64,000 nt of DNA, taken from the NCBI GenBank assembly GCA_025084515.1, contig JAJAGP010000203.1, positions 394,501 to 458,500 on the forward strand, given 5' to 3'. The position numbers were made by a program, and so were the translations under genes. The stretch is from Ancistrus triradiatus (taxonomy: Eukaryota; Chordata; Actinopteri; Siluriformes; Loricariidae). The notes under the pieces are model-generated. The model did no database searches, was not told the origin of the DNA, and worked only from the letters and a program-made list of their open reading frames with translations. This document shows positions 58,801-62,042 of the stretch, in pieces. Position 1 is the stretch's first letter. Each line of letters starts with the position of its first letter.

Positions 58801-61549
58801 AGCTGAGATGTTAACATGGTTTTTCTAGCTTTCATTGTTTATTATGTTTAACAAAGGTGTGTTTGTGTAGTAGGTGGTACAGTGGCAATTCACTAGCCCA
58901 CCACTATGAAGACCCAGGTTTGAGTCCCATTTGTGCCTTCCAGTTGGGACAGGGTTCACACAGGCACTATTCCCCATCTCTGAAGGAAGGGAGGCTGGAA
59001 GGATGAGATCATCTCCCAGTGACAAAAAAGTGACCCTTACTGGCCCCTGCAATAAACTGACGTCCCCTCCAGGGTGGCCAATCAGTTCCAGTATAGGCTC
59101 TGGACCCCTCCAATGACTTGGAGATCACATTTTATAGGTTGGAAGGAAAAATAACTGAGATTTGCAGCCTGCATTTCCAATGAAATCCGAGGGAAAACAT
59201 AACTGACCAGGAGATGATGTCTATCTGTCTAGTTTATAATCATGGATATGAACAAGTTCCCTTAGAATTCTTCCACTATTTAGATTTACACGTAAATTCC
59301 CACTAAACAGGTTTTCCGTTCTGTTCTCTTTCTGCTAGCACAAAGGCTGCAGATGCAGTGCTAAAAACACAGGAGTATTCCTTAAGGGCTCAAAATATTT
59401 GTGTATATTGCCACAGACCTACATCTGGTCCGCTACATGATGTTTATTGCTATTATGTGGCCAGGAGGCATCACTGTGAACCCATGCATGTCCTGTGTGC
59501 AGGTGTTGGAGAGTTTTAAGATCATGGACTACAGTTTGCTCTTGGGCATACATGTGCTGCAGCAGAACCACCGAGACGGAGATGGGAGTGGGGGCGACGG
59601 CAGGCGTCCTGTAGGGCAAAGGGTCCTCTACTCCACCGCCATGGAGTCGATCCAGGGGGGCAACAGAGCAGTGGAGGCCATAACCACTGACGACACGTGA
59701 GTTCCCGTTAGCTCTGGGTTTGAAAAAGAAACCACTCAGCAAATGAAAGACTTTTCTCCCAAATATATGTACTGGTTTTAAAGAATGTTTATGAAATTAC
59801 CTAAGATACTCAGGCCACGCACTTGAATGTGAATCTCTAGGATTAGGATAAGGATGTCCAGGACCTCAGAAAAACAGTTGTCGATGTTCATCAGTCTGGA
59901 AAAGGTTACAAAACCATCTCTAAAGAGTTTGGACTCCACAGTTCACAATAAGACAGGTTGTTTACAAATGGAGGAAATTCAAGATCATTGTTACCCTCCT
60001 CAGGAGTGGTCGCCCAACAAAGATCACTCCAAGAGTAAGTTGTGTAATAGCCAGCAAGTTCACAAAGGAACTCAGGGTAACTTCAAAGCAACTGAAGGCC
60101 TCTCTTGCACACTGAACAACAATGGTGTGCATGGCAAGATTACAAGAGGAAAGCCTCTGCTTTAAAAAAGAACATTGCTCATGACCAGATTATTAAGTAC
60201 ATGTAAACGCACTCAATGTAAGAGCAACCCCTGACGAAGCCCTACAAAGGGCTTCTGCTTGCATCCAGTGAATCTCCGGACCCAACCCCTGTCCCTCCCC
60301 CAACCCAATACATGATAAGCACTATAAAAATGTGCCAACGTCAAAAACGTTTCTTATTGATTCCAGATTATTGAACCCTAGTGTACATTGCAATACATGT
60401 GTACCTCCTTATGGCCTTTAATGGCCTCCTATGGTATTTAATCAATAAATGTGTTTTCACAGAATGGGAGGCATCCCTGCCAGGACCAACAGGGGCGAGA
60501 AGCTGCTGATTTTCCTGGGCATAATTGACATCTTGCAGTCGTACAGGTAGGTTAAGAGCTGTATCAGGTGCTGAAAAGAGGACCTGCTTGCCATTGTTTA
60601 CCCCTTAAAACTCCCGGACCCTCTCTGTGGCACCTGATTTATATACCTCCCTGTAGTAACTATATAGCATTGCTAACAGCCTGGTAGCTGCTGAAACTCC
60701 ACCTTTTAGATTATCTCCTAATATCTACGTCCAATCCCAATTTGAGCAAGCCTAGGGCGACAGTGGCAAGGAAAAACTCTAGAGGCAATCCATTTGTACC
60801 AAGAAAAAGTGAATACAGTCATTTTTCAAGGATATAAACCTATTATTTTCAATAAGTCTAATGCTAATCCTGAGTGACGTTACAGATATGGTCTGATGCA
60901 TGTTTATGGGAAAAGGATTTTGGGTTAGCTAGCCTTTTATTAGTTGTTAGCTATTCTCGCAATGTAGCTTCAGTTACGTCACAAACGTCTTAATTTAGTA
61001 AAAACGGAAATCCTGTGAAAGACATTCTCCCTATGTAATTAAGAGCTTTGCAGCATGAATTACTCTGAATGCAGCGGAAATACCTTAAAACTTCCTCTCC
61101 TTATTCCTTTTAAAAGCCACATTTGTGAATGATTAGATAACCGGTATGCGGTAAACTATTACAAAACACTGACTGTGCAGATGACTCAGTATTTACCCAT
61201 TGGGTGTTCACTGCTTAGAATGGCGTGCCTCTGCAATTCCTGTATTTTCCTGTAAGCACTTTCTCTTGTAACAAGCCTCTTTTTGCTGTTCTTTTTTCCT
61301 CTCTAAGGTTCATCAAGAAGCTGGAGCACTCCTGGAAAGCCCTGGTCTACGATGGTGTAAGTCGACAGGCTGCAGATCAGCCTGCGTTTGTGTGAACTGG
61401 TTTTCCTCATGCATGCTGCGTTATGAGAGCTGATTTAATCTGCCTTTTCCATTCATCTCCATAGGACACGGTGTCCGTTCACAGGCCGAGCTTCTACGCG
61501 GGCAGATTTCTCAAGTTCATGAGCACCAGTGTTTTCCGGAAGCTTCAGA
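25785..61549 (+). CDS. pip5k1b: pip5k1b: phosphatidylinositol-4-phosphate 5-kinase type 1 beta, 3'-incomplete
   Basis: Encodes the kinase that phosphorylates PI4P at the 5-position to make PI(4,5)P2 at the plasma membrane, acting in actin control, endocytosis and receptor signalling (family knowledge). Nine exons give 393 whole codons with matching phases: 25785-25853, 30561-30691, 34096-34213, 42487-42639, 43495-43791, 59503-59696, 60463-60546, 61308-61356, 61465-61549. Visible motifs: glycine loop GASGSLFY (121-128), ATP-binding lysine K138 in IIKTVQ, catalytic DLKGSTYKRRAS (203-214), KDLDF (226-230), IMDYSLLLGIH (263-273), metal-binding IID (341-343) and an activation loop around 350-375 with E355 in KKLEHSW, the position expected to set type I specificity. 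The N-terminus MSSATDNG..EKTYKK and the ASGSLF..HKEAEFLQKLLPGYYM segment resemble the beta isoform more than alpha or gamma. The C-terminal tail lies beyond the window. One residue is missing after F230. Confidence 0.95.
25868..26215 (-). repeat. Unclassified dispersed repeat, copy 2 (inverted)
   Basis: Reverse complement of the copy at 490-935, sharing CAGCAGTTAC, CCTACTTAACCCATATAT, TTTGCATATATGCC and AACTGCGTCTTTGCAA in the same order. It starts within about 15 bp of the exon 1 donor site and is followed at once by the AGTCAGATTTATTTC module. Confidence 0.65.
26222..26460 (+). repeat. AGTCAGATTTATTTCTATAG module
   Basis: The best-preserved copy in the window: AAGTCAGATTTATTTCTATA, TGTCTCAAAGCAGCTTTATA, AAATTGAACAAGCCTAGGGC, GACAGTGGCAAGGAAAAACT and AAACCTTGGGAGGACCAAGA. 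Other copies lie at 19150, 43940 (inverted), 60703 and 6950 (partial). Confidence 0.7.
26470..27465. other. Intron 1 DNA, no gene recognised
   Basis: AT-rich and unique except for part of 27098-27250, which loosely resembles the ACAGGTATGCGCTGTTTAA family (ATGGACGTTGAGTGGC phrase at 27198). Confidence 0.35.
27468..27610. repeat. Palindromic TGCTGGT/ACCAGCA repeat
   Basis: TGGTGTACTGGTAAACCAGCA, GTTTATGCTGGTTAGTGTTG and GCTGGTTTAGCTGGTTGACCAGCATACCAG alternate TGGT and ACCA words, so the segment can fold on itself repeatedly. This kind of repeat is common in fish genomes and does not code. Confidence 0.65.
27612..27662 (-). repeat. tRNA-derived SINE fragment, minus
   Basis: ACTTACAACTGATACAGTAC and AAGCAATTGTGGGTTAAGGG only; head and tail are missing. 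Confidence 0.7.
27991..29374 (+). mobile_element. Tc1-like transposon with ~200-bp inverted repeats (CAGTGGTGCTT family)
   Basis: Ends CAGTGGTGCT (left) and AAGCACCACTG (right) are flanked by TA. Inverted arms of about 200 bp share ATTTCTGCATAAATATGACC, CACACAAGTCC, ATTATACTTGGTCATTTATT and GTGAGTGGCAAAAGTA. A transposase pseudogene fills the centre. The left arm lacks about 16 bp near its tip. Length is 1384 bp. The family recurs at 53084 (end only) and 59848 (internal piece). Confidence 0.9.
28260..29154 (+). pseudogene. Tc1 transposase, frameshifted and N-terminally shortened
   Basis: Frame 1 (to 28635) carries IHSETDCVQMEELQ, KDPRVTSKQLKASLTLANVN, the RTLNNNGVHGR segment and the first catalytic aspartate in LWTDETK. 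At about 28630 the run of T after GAAC has one base fewer than the family pattern (compare AACTTTTTGG at 35744), shifting the frame. From about 28660 the other frame gives a GGGSIM segment, then MNSELYQRILKENA, QQDND, EWPSQSPDLNPIEMLW and the C-terminus ending GGHSRY at 29154. The first helix-turn-helix is largely missing. Inactive, but the long readable pieces suggest fairly recent activity. Confidence 0.9.
29634..30192. mobile_element. TIR element with GTGTTGTAGT ends
   Basis: GCAGTGTTGTAGTACTCAAG at the left and TTAACTACAACACTACTATG at the right form inverted ends. Next to both are alternating TTGGTCTTG/GGTCTCGGTC words (29655-29720, 30080-30165). About 560 bp without coding capacity. Related sequences are widespread in fish (known type, family name not asserted). 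Confidence 0.65.
30561..30691 (+). CDS. pip5k1b: pip5k1b coding exon 2 (residues 24-67)
   Basis: Acceptor GTTTGTCCAG, donor CCTAG then GTAAGTG. It encodes TSSSAVKGAIQLGIGYTVGN, LSSKPDRDVLMQDFYVVETV and FLP, the start of the PIPK fold including the dimer-side helix and the KGAIQLGIGYTVGN signature of type I kinases. It ends in phase 2; the split codon becomes serine with exon 3. Confidence 0.95.
30815..30905 (+). repeat. tRNA-like SINE head fragment
   Basis: GTAGTGGTGCAGTGGTTAGTGC (A-box-like) and GGGGTTTGAGTCCCACTGCC (B-box-like) are spaced as in a tRNA-derived SINE head. The body that follows is not recognisable. It lies 120 bp into intron 2. Confidence 0.45.
31033..31475. mobile_element. 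Rearranged Tc1-like remnant, CAGTACTGTGCAAAAG family
   Basis: The left end CAGTACTGTGCAAAAGTCTT after TA is followed at 31176 by an inverted internal piece beginning AAGTATTTAGTGTGACCTCC and running to AATGGTGGTCTAAGACT. The two halves are in opposite sense, so an internal inversion or insertion occurred. Confidence 0.65.
31490..31655 (+). repeat. SINE tail fragment (dimorphic fish SINE type)
   Basis: ATGTGCCCTGTGATGGACTA and GAGCCCCGTCCATGG, later AAATTGGATGAAGCGGCTAT, are parts of the tail seen at 33689-34018. A run of A and C (AAAAAAAACCCCC) interrupts it. Confidence 0.5.
32040..32310 (+). mobile_element. TIR-like repeat, TAACCTCGTTATCTCG family, copy 2
   Basis: TGCATGGAGGGAAATCCGTC, CTGCCATCACAGGTGGCGGG and GAGATAACGAGGTTA match the reverse of 10259-10510. 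It is a partial copy. Confidence 0.65.
33126..33293 (-). repeat. tRNA-derived SINE, minus copy, head truncated
   Basis: TTTAGCAGACGCCCTTATCC, CAATCCAAGCAATTGTGGGC and CAAGGACCCAACAGTGGCAG are present. The B box is damaged (GAGGTGGAATTTCTGGTCCA). Confidence 0.85.
33689..34018 (+). repeat. Full-length second-type SINE (dimorphic fish SINE)
   Basis: Head with A-box-like GGTGGGTAGCACTGTCTCCT and B box GGGTTTGATCCTAGG, middle TTTGCATCACCTCCCTGTGT and GGGTTTACTCTGGGTG, a short GT-rich stretch, then GATGGACTGGCGCCCTGTGT and TAAGTGGATAAGAAATTGGA with a GATGAATG end. About 330 bp; it ends 78 bp before exon 3. Confidence 0.75.
34096..34213 (+). CDS. pip5k1b: pip5k1b coding exon 3 (residues 67-106)
   Basis: Acceptor TTTCTTACAG, donor TACTTG then GTAAGCG. 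It encodes SEGSNLTPAHHYPDFRFKTY then APLAFRYFRELFGIKPDDYL, a strongly conserved part of the PIPK N-lobe. It enters in phase 2 and ends in phase 0. Confidence 0.96.
34625..34957 (+). mobile_element. Fold-back element, copy 3, one arm
   Basis: GCACTTTGTAGTTCTACAAT, CATCTGTTTTTCTAAATAAT, GGTGGTGGATCATTCTCAGC and AGTCCACCAACCATAAATAT match one arm and the spacer of 17815-18505. The second arm is absent, and a Tc1-like element begins at 34962. Confidence 0.7.
34962..36512 (+). mobile_element. Tc1-like transposon, CAGTGGGGCAAAAAAG family, near full length
   Basis: The left arm (AAAAGTATTTAGTCAGCCAT, ATGAGAGAGGTTTGTAATTT) and the inverted right arm ending GCCCGACTG before TA enclose a complete but broken transposase gene. 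About 1550 bp, the longest member of this family here. Confidence 0.9.
35278..36299 (+). pseudogene. Tc1 transposase, multiply frameshifted
   Basis: MAKTKELWKDTRKKIVDL starts the frame at 35278. A break follows at about 35370 (AAAGCAAGCAGGTTGGTGTG). The readable frame 35479-35730 has RTTRRDLMNDLQRAGTKV and an HLKFAREHMDDPEEDW segment. The first aspartate motif is broken by a shift and stop at 35726. Then GRMNGAMYREILSQNLLPSV and GWVFQHDNDPKH follow, ending at a TAA at 36064. The final glutamate block (EWPSQSPDL.PIENVW type) is in another frame. Non-functional. Confidence 0.9.
37327..37344. repeat. Short (ATA)n microsatellite
   Basis: ATCATAATAATAATAATAAA, five to six ATA units. No wider significance seen. 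Confidence 0.8.
37653..37832 (-). repeat. tRNA-derived SINE, minus copy
   Basis: Full length with a small internal deletion near CAATTGATCCAAGCATTTGT. A box complement TACCCGCTAGGCTACCACAG and B box complement GGATTTGAACC are present. Confidence 0.9.
38095..38402. repeat. Minisatellite, ~75-80 bp unit, part 1
   Basis: About four diverged units, each with ATTAA..CA, a GCATGTGTGGGTCTGTTAAA-like core, GTTTGTGTGTG, then ATAGAGTGTGTTCAGGACTT. Unit starts are near 38097, 38175, 38254 and 38327. The pattern resumes at 40376. Confidence 0.7.
39115..40235 (+). pseudogene. Tc1-like transposase pseudogene of a third family, SINE-interrupted
   Basis: The plus strand gives, in broken frames, a helix-turn-helix region, then ADRKATVTQRTTCYN, LRRPQNRQLRLQFTRAHQKW and the first catalytic motif as WKNVAWSDESRFLL (end near 39525). 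After a stop and frame changes come the block around GSQNLA, the SINE at 39755-39949, the DSAPC-like region at 39951 and EWPPQSPD.NP-type sequence at 40027. The terminal repeats were not found. The family's terminus may be the one at 51071. Confidence 0.85.
39755..39949 (-). repeat. tRNA-derived SINE inserted in a Tc1 transposase
   Basis: Full-length reverse copy. The transposon sequence reads TTCCAGCA before it and CAGCAGGATA after it, so CAGCA (5 bp) is the likely target duplication. This makes the SINE younger than the transposon. Confidence 0.9.
40376..40530. repeat. Minisatellite, ~75-80 bp unit, part 2
   Basis: TTTATTAACCAGACGCTGTA, CATGTGTGGATCTGTTAAAT and AGAGTATAGAGTGTGTTCAG match the units at 38095-38402. 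ATTAACCAGACA then starts another partial unit at 40519. Confidence 0.7.
40893..41240. mobile_element. Diverged ACAGGTATGCGCTGTTTAA element
   Basis: ACAGGTATAGACCATTTAAC, TTCTGTGAAACAGGTTGCTG, ATGGACGTTGAACAGAC and ACTATAATGTAAATATAAAG match the left part of 42951-43243. The right end is not clear. Confidence 0.55.
41998..42075 (-). repeat. tRNA-derived SINE head fragment, minus
   Basis: GGCAGAGGTGGGATTCGAAC, CTTTTGGTCCAGAGTCCAGT and AACCACTAAGCTACCACAGT: the tRNA-related half only. Confidence 0.85.
42243..42384 (-). repeat. tRNA-derived SINE, minus copy, internal deletion
   Basis: The tail jumps from TTTACAGCATTTACA to ATCCAAGCAATTGTGG, losing the GCAGACGCCCTTATCC block. The head is intact (ACCACTAGGCTACCACAGTC). 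It lies 102 bp before exon 4. Confidence 0.85.
42487..42639 (+). CDS. pip5k1b: pip5k1b coding exon 4 (residues 107-157)
   Basis: Acceptor CTCCCATGCAG, donor TACATG then GTGAGC. It carries the glycine loop NPGASGSLFY and K138 (codon 42580-42582), the lysine that contacts ATP phosphates, then VQHKEAEFLQKLLPGYYM. Both ends are in phase 0, so skipping it would keep the frame but abolish activity. Confidence 0.97.
42951..43243. mobile_element. MITE with ACAGGTATGCRCTGTTTAA ends
   Basis: Left ACAGGTATGCGCTGTTTAAT and right (reverse complement ACAGGTATGCACTGTTTAAT) form good inverted ends. 293 bp, no coding. Relatives are at 40893 and 52375. Confidence 0.8.
43495..43791 (+). CDS. pip5k1b: pip5k1b coding exon 5 (residues 158-256)
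   Basis: Acceptor TGTTCATGCAG, donor TGTCGG then GTGAGTG. Contains NPRTLLPKFYGLYCVQSGG, VVMNNVLPRS, the catalytic DLKGSTYKRRASRKERE, KDLDF and DTETYNALMKTLQRDCR. The usual residue between F230 and Q231 (LDFLQDM or LDFMQDM in mammalian type I kinases) is absent: the codons read TTT CAG GAC at 43711. Both ends are in phase 0. Confidence 0.97.
43940..44118 (-). repeat. AGTCAGATTTATTTC module, inverted, partial
   Basis: CTTTTTGAGTCTTGGTCCTCCC, TTTCCACTGTCACCCTAGGC and TTTGAGACAATATTCCGTTG are the complement of the module at 26222-26460. Confidence 0.7.
44290..44433 (-). repeat. tRNA-derived SINE, minus copy, tail truncated
   Basis: GGTAGAGGTGGGATTTGAAC, CACAATCCAGTACCGCAACC and CAAGGCTACTACAGTCCCAG. 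It lacks the GCAGACGCCC tail block. Confidence 0.85.
44757..45112. mobile_element. TIR element with AGAGGTGGATGAAGTAC ends
   Basis: CCAGAGGTGGATGAAGTACA at the left and ACTTCGTTACTATCCACCACCTG at the right are inverted partners. Internal ACTTAAGTCAAAGTAC and TTAAGTACAGTACTCAAGTA words are typical of a common fish non-autonomous element. 356 bp. Confidence 0.7.
45115..45351 (+). mobile_element. Tc1-like remnant of the CAGTACTGTGC family
   Basis: TTTTAGCAATGGTATAATGC, ACCCTTCCAAAAAGACCATT, TTGATCAAGC-type phrases (TCCTGATCAAGCTTTC) and GATCACACTAAATACTTGGC. Its outer terminus is lost. It joins the next Tc1 element through CACTGTAGAATATA. Confidence 0.65.
45352..45869 (+). mobile_element. Deletion derivative of the CAGTGGGGCAAAAAAG Tc1 family
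   Basis: Perfect outer ends (CAGTGGGGCAAAAAAGTATT and its complement) flanked by TA on both sides. The internal transposase gene starts MAKTKELLKDTRTKIVDLQ at 45727 and stops abruptly after STI (about 45810), where it joins the right arm. At 518 bp it is a plausible non-autonomous derivative. Confidence 0.9.
46036..46130 (-). repeat. Tc1-like end fragment, CAGTACTGTGC family
   Basis: GGTCATTATACCATTG, AAATCTAATGGTGGCATGG and CCTGAGACTTTTGCACAGTG form the terminal ~95 bp only. Confidence 0.65.
46505..46830. repeat. Degenerate minisatellite with TTAGCTAGCTAGC cores
   Basis: Four imperfect units start near 46505, 46582, 46690 and 46784 (spacings 77, 108 and 94). They share TTAGCCAGCTAGCTAACTGC, CTGCTATCCAAACT and ACAGTCTGTWTGGARYAAT motifs. 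No coding frame. Confidence 0.6.
46831..48180. other. Intron 5 DNA, no gene recognised
   Basis: Unique-looking AT-rich DNA without repeats I could match elsewhere in the window. Possible regulatory sequence, unsupported. Confidence 0.3.
48183..48346 (-). repeat. tRNA-derived SINE, minus copy, head shortened
   Basis: GCATTTAGCAGACGCTCTTT, ACAATCCAAGCACTTGTGGG and GGAGGTGGGATTTGAACCCT. The A-box end is missing. Confidence 0.85.
48961..49601. mobile_element. Fold-back element, copy 2, full length
   Basis: The ends TACTGTGCAAAGGTCTTAGA and (reverse complement) TACTGTGCAAAAGTCTTAGG are inverted and resemble the Tc1-like CAGTACTGTGC terminus. The centre has CCAGTCCAGCAGTGACGC and AACTCCAGCAGCACTGCTGT. 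The right part (GTGCTGAGAATGATCC to ATGTCGAGTAACAGATGG) matches the right arm of 17815-18505. The left arm is more decayed. 641 bp, non-coding. Confidence 0.75.
50750..50865 (+). repeat. SINE tail fragment (dimorphic fish SINE type)
   Basis: TGCCCTATGATGGATTGGCG, CTGTCTAGGGTTGTTCCTGC and TTGCGCCCTGTGCTAGG match the tail of 33689-34018. Confidence 0.65.
50870..51019 (-). repeat. tRNA-derived SINE, minus copy, head truncated
   Basis: TTTAGCAGACGCCCTTATCC, CAATCCAAGCAATTGTGGGT and AGAGGTGGGATTTGAACCCT, then an abrupt end before the A box, followed by GAATGAATGAATAAA. Confidence 0.88.
51071..51400 (+). mobile_element. Non-autonomous Tc1-like element end (CACTCACTGCCCATTT)
   Basis: Begins TACACTCACTGCCCATTTAT and TCGGTACACCTTGCTATTAC, GATGGTCCCCCTTTTGCCTT, the left arm of a common fish Tc1-like family. 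GTGTCGCTCATTCAGCGTCT is near the other side. The right terminus is unclear and no transposase remains. Confidence 0.55.
51843..52021 (+). mobile_element. MITE fragment with AGTCCTCGGGTTACGACGG end
   Basis: TAGTCCTCGGGTTACGACGG, ATGAAGTTTCGTGGTTACGA and TAAGTGGTTTTGCGTCGTAA carry TACGAC/GTCGTA motifs on both strands, typical of TIR MITEs. The right end is replaced by the SINE at 52022. Confidence 0.55.
52022..52160 (+). repeat. tRNA-derived SINE, plus copy, tail deleted
   Basis: GTGGTAGCCTAGCGGTTAAG, GGTTCAAATCC and GCTCCTTGAGCAAGACCCTT, then a jump from CCCACAAATGC to TAAATGTA. Confidence 0.85.
52375..52537. mobile_element. Right half of the ACAGGTATGCGCTGTTTAA element
   Basis: GAGTTAAAAGACAGATTTTT, ATTGTTAAGACC and GTTAAACGGCGCTTACC match the right part of 42951-43243 with an AT-rich expansion in the middle. 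Confidence 0.65.
53084..53327. mobile_element. Chimeric Tc1 fragments (CAGTGGTGCTT end joined to CAGTACTGTGC remnant)
   Basis: CAGTGGTGCTTGAAAGTGTG is the terminus of the 27991-29374 family. At 53112 it passes into AAGTATTTAGTGTGACCTCC and continues as an inverted member of the 9839 family, ending TTTTGCACAGTACTG before TA. Confidence 0.7.
54757..54815 (+). repeat. tRNA-derived SINE tail fragment
   Basis: CTGTAAGATTGTATCAGTTG and GATCAGAGCGTCTGCTAAAC only. Confidence 0.65.
54835..55020. repeat. Fragment of the GGGTCAGAAG..GGATGATGT repeat
   Basis: GCAGTCAGCTGTAGAAGGGG, AAAAGGGTCAGAAGGGAGC and TTGTAGGATGATATAAG match 18600-18700 and the end of 15360-16315. Confidence 0.55.
55300..55470 (+). 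repeat. tRNA-derived SINE, plus copy, internal deletion
   Basis: GTGGTGGCCTAGCGGTTAAG, GGTTCAAATCC joined directly to TGTTGGGTCCTTGAGCAAG (the CACCTCTGCCAAGC block is lost), then GACAAGGGTGTCTGCTAAAT. Confidence 0.88.
55590..55712 (+). repeat. SINE tail fragment (dimorphic fish SINE type)
   Basis: CCGCAATGGACTGGTGCCTA, CTGCACCCTGTGTACCCCAG and CCAGGATGAGTGGGGATAAA, the usual tail order. Confidence 0.6.
55736..56168. mobile_element. TA-flanked MITE, CAGTGGTACCTCA family, with SINE insertion
   Basis: Left CAGTGGTACCTCAGTTCTCA and right (reverse complement CAGTGGTACCTCAATTCTCG) ends are flanked by TA. Interior TTTCCCATAAGGAATAATGT and AAATCCACACTGTGTAAGGC also occur at 62441-62590. A SINE splits it. 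Confidence 0.85.
55873..56069 (+). repeat. tRNA-derived SINE inserted in a MITE
   Basis: Full length. The MITE reads CTCCAAGAA before it and AAGAAAATCC after it, giving an AAGAA or AGAA target duplication. The unoccupied site is visible at about 62559 (CCCCCAGAAAATCCACC). Confidence 0.92.
56314..56556 (-). pseudogene. Tc1-like transposase N-terminal helix-turn-helix remnant
   Basis: The reverse frame gives MGHKVEVNDWQNRVIAFGCA then KGHSVKEVAEFAGASRCMVI, with a helix-turn-helix spacing like that of Tc1 transposases (DRxxIVxxxxxGxSxxxIAxxxG type). No downstream DDE part or terminal repeats were found. It could instead be another helix-turn-helix transposase. Confidence 0.5.
57086..57122. repeat. 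(CA)n microsatellite
   Basis: GCACACACACGCACACACAC.. about 17 CA units with one G interruption, in intron 5. Confidence 0.9.
57574..57790. mobile_element. MITE fragment with GTACAGGTAGTCCCC end
   Basis: TACAGGTAGTCCCCAATTTA, AAATCCATCATAAGTTGAAT, GTATCATAAACC and AATCATTAACATAAAGCTTT match 62612-62735. Terminus on one side only. Confidence 0.65.
58100..58480. mobile_element. TIR element with GGGGGCACCCCTGG ends
   Basis: GGGGGCACCCCTGGTCTGCT (left) and AGCAGGCCAGGGGTGCCCCC (right) are near-perfect inverted ends. TCGAGGAACCTCC at the left and GGAGTTTCAGAGTTCCTCGG at the right extend the inversion. Between them lies a tRNA-like stretch, ATGGTAGAGCACTGGTTCCC. About 380 bp, non-coding. Confidence 0.75.
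58875..59110 (+). repeat. SINE-like repeat, third type
   Basis: GGTGGTACAGTGGCAATTCA and CCCAGGTTTGAGTCCCATTT give A- and B-box-like spacing. CAATAAACTGACGTCCCCTC and AGTATAGGCTCTGGACC form the tail. Related to 1113-1435 and 22240-22385. Confidence 0.5.
59503..59696 (+). CDS. pip5k1b: pip5k1b coding exon 6 (residues 257-321)
   Basis: Acceptor TGTGTGCAG, donor GACGACAC then GTGAGT. It encodes VLESFKIMDYSLLLGIHVLQ, a Gly/Asp-rich variable linker QNHRDGDGSGGDGRR, then VLYSTAMESIQGGNRA. The MDYSLL motif is a hallmark of PIP kinases. The open frame extends upstream to 59401, but that part is intron. It ends in phase 2. Confidence 0.95.
59848..60178 (+). pseudogene. Tc1 transposase N-terminal fragment in intron 6
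   Basis: The DNA matches the 27991-29374 family: GGAAAAGGTTACAAAACCAT, TTTGGACTCCACAGTTCAC, CCCAACAAAGATCACTCCAA, GTAACTTCAAAGCAACTGAA and AACAACAATGGTGTGCATGG. Frames are broken and the piece between GGCCTCTCT and CACTGAACA is deleted. No terminal repeats. Confidence 0.85.
60181..60225 (-). repeat. Terminal fragment of the GTTTACATG..TTAATAATC element
   Basis: CATGACCAGATTATTAAGTA then CATGTAAACGCACTC matches one end of 7968-8590. Confidence 0.6.
60463..60546 (+). CDS. pip5k1b: pip5k1b coding exon 7 (residues 321-349)
   Basis: Acceptor TGTTTTCACAG, donor TCGTACAG then GTAGGTT. It encodes MGGIPARTNRGEKLLIFLGI then IDILQSYR, including the IID motif whose aspartate (343) binds metal. It enters in phase 2 and ends in phase 2. 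Confidence 0.96.
60703..60782 (+). repeat. AGTCAGATTTATTTC module, central fragment
   Basis: TTAGATTATCTCCTAATATC, CCAATTTGAGCAAGCCTAGG and GACAGTGGCAAGGAAAAACT match 19203-19295 almost exactly. Confidence 0.75.
61308..61356 (+). CDS. pip5k1b: pip5k1b coding exon 8 (residues 349-365)
   Basis: Acceptor CCTCTCTAAG, donor GATGGT then GTAAGTC. It encodes FIKKLEHSWKALVYDG, the start of the activation loop. E355 corresponds to the glutamate known to set type I (PI4P) substrate choice, by alignment from memory. It enters in phase 2 and ends in phase 0. Confidence 0.95.
61465..61549 (+). CDS. pip5k1b: pip5k1b coding exon 9 (residues 366-393 plus 1 nt)
   Basis: Acceptor ATCTCCATAG, donor CTTCAGA then GTGAGTC. 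It encodes DTVSVHRPSFYAGRFLKFMS and TSVFRKLQ, the end of the activation loop and the last helix of the kinase core. It leaves one base of the next codon, so the reading frame must continue in an exon beyond position 64000. Confidence 0.95.
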
Positions 61550-61865
61550 GTGAGTCCTGCGTGGTGATCACAGTGTTGTAAAAGTCCTGTTTAATAGACC
61601 CGGCTTAAGTTTAAGACCTGCTTATGTAATGCTTCGTCCTGATATGCGAATTCGGTATGCTGTTAAAACTGTCATGAAGATAAAGAGTGTTAGTTATGCC
61701 ACTCGCACACACTGGCACCTCATGAGCATAACATTTGGCATGTGTTTGGCCCCGTTCCAGATGATGCATCAGTGTTTTTTTAAGTTCTCAACCCTTGATT
61801 TGTTATTCTCTCATCAAAGACATACAGAAATGAAAACAAATACATTTTTTAATTAACATTAACAT

Positions 61866-62042
61866 GTGGACGCCTAGCGGTTAAGGTACTGGACTATAGA
61901 CCAGAAGGTCCAGGGTTCAAATCCCATCTCTGCCAAGATGCCACTGTTGGGTCCTTGAGCAAGGCCCTTAACCCACAATTGCTCAGATTGTAAGACTGTA
62001 TCACTGGATAAGGGTGTCTGCTAAATGAAATAAATGTAAATA
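61866..62042 (+). repeat. tRNA-derived SINE, plus copy in intron 9
   Basis: GACGCCTAGCGGTTAAGGTA, GGTTCAAATCC, TTGGGTCCTTGAGCAAGGCC. The tail has a short deletion (GTATCACTGGATAAGGGTGT). Confidence 0.9.

Noticed and set aside
59401..59502. In-frame upstream extension of pip5k1b exon 6
   Set aside because: The acceptor TGTGTGCAG at 59494-59502 and the family alignment (CR followed by VLESFK) place the exon start at 59503.
25785..61549. Assignment to pip5k1a or pip5k1c instead of pip5k1b
   Set aside because: The short N-terminus MSSATDNG..REKTYKK and the DMHEGLYFDTETYNALMKTLQ segment fit the beta isoform best. Alpha and gamma have longer N-termini and different residues in these places, as far as I recall.
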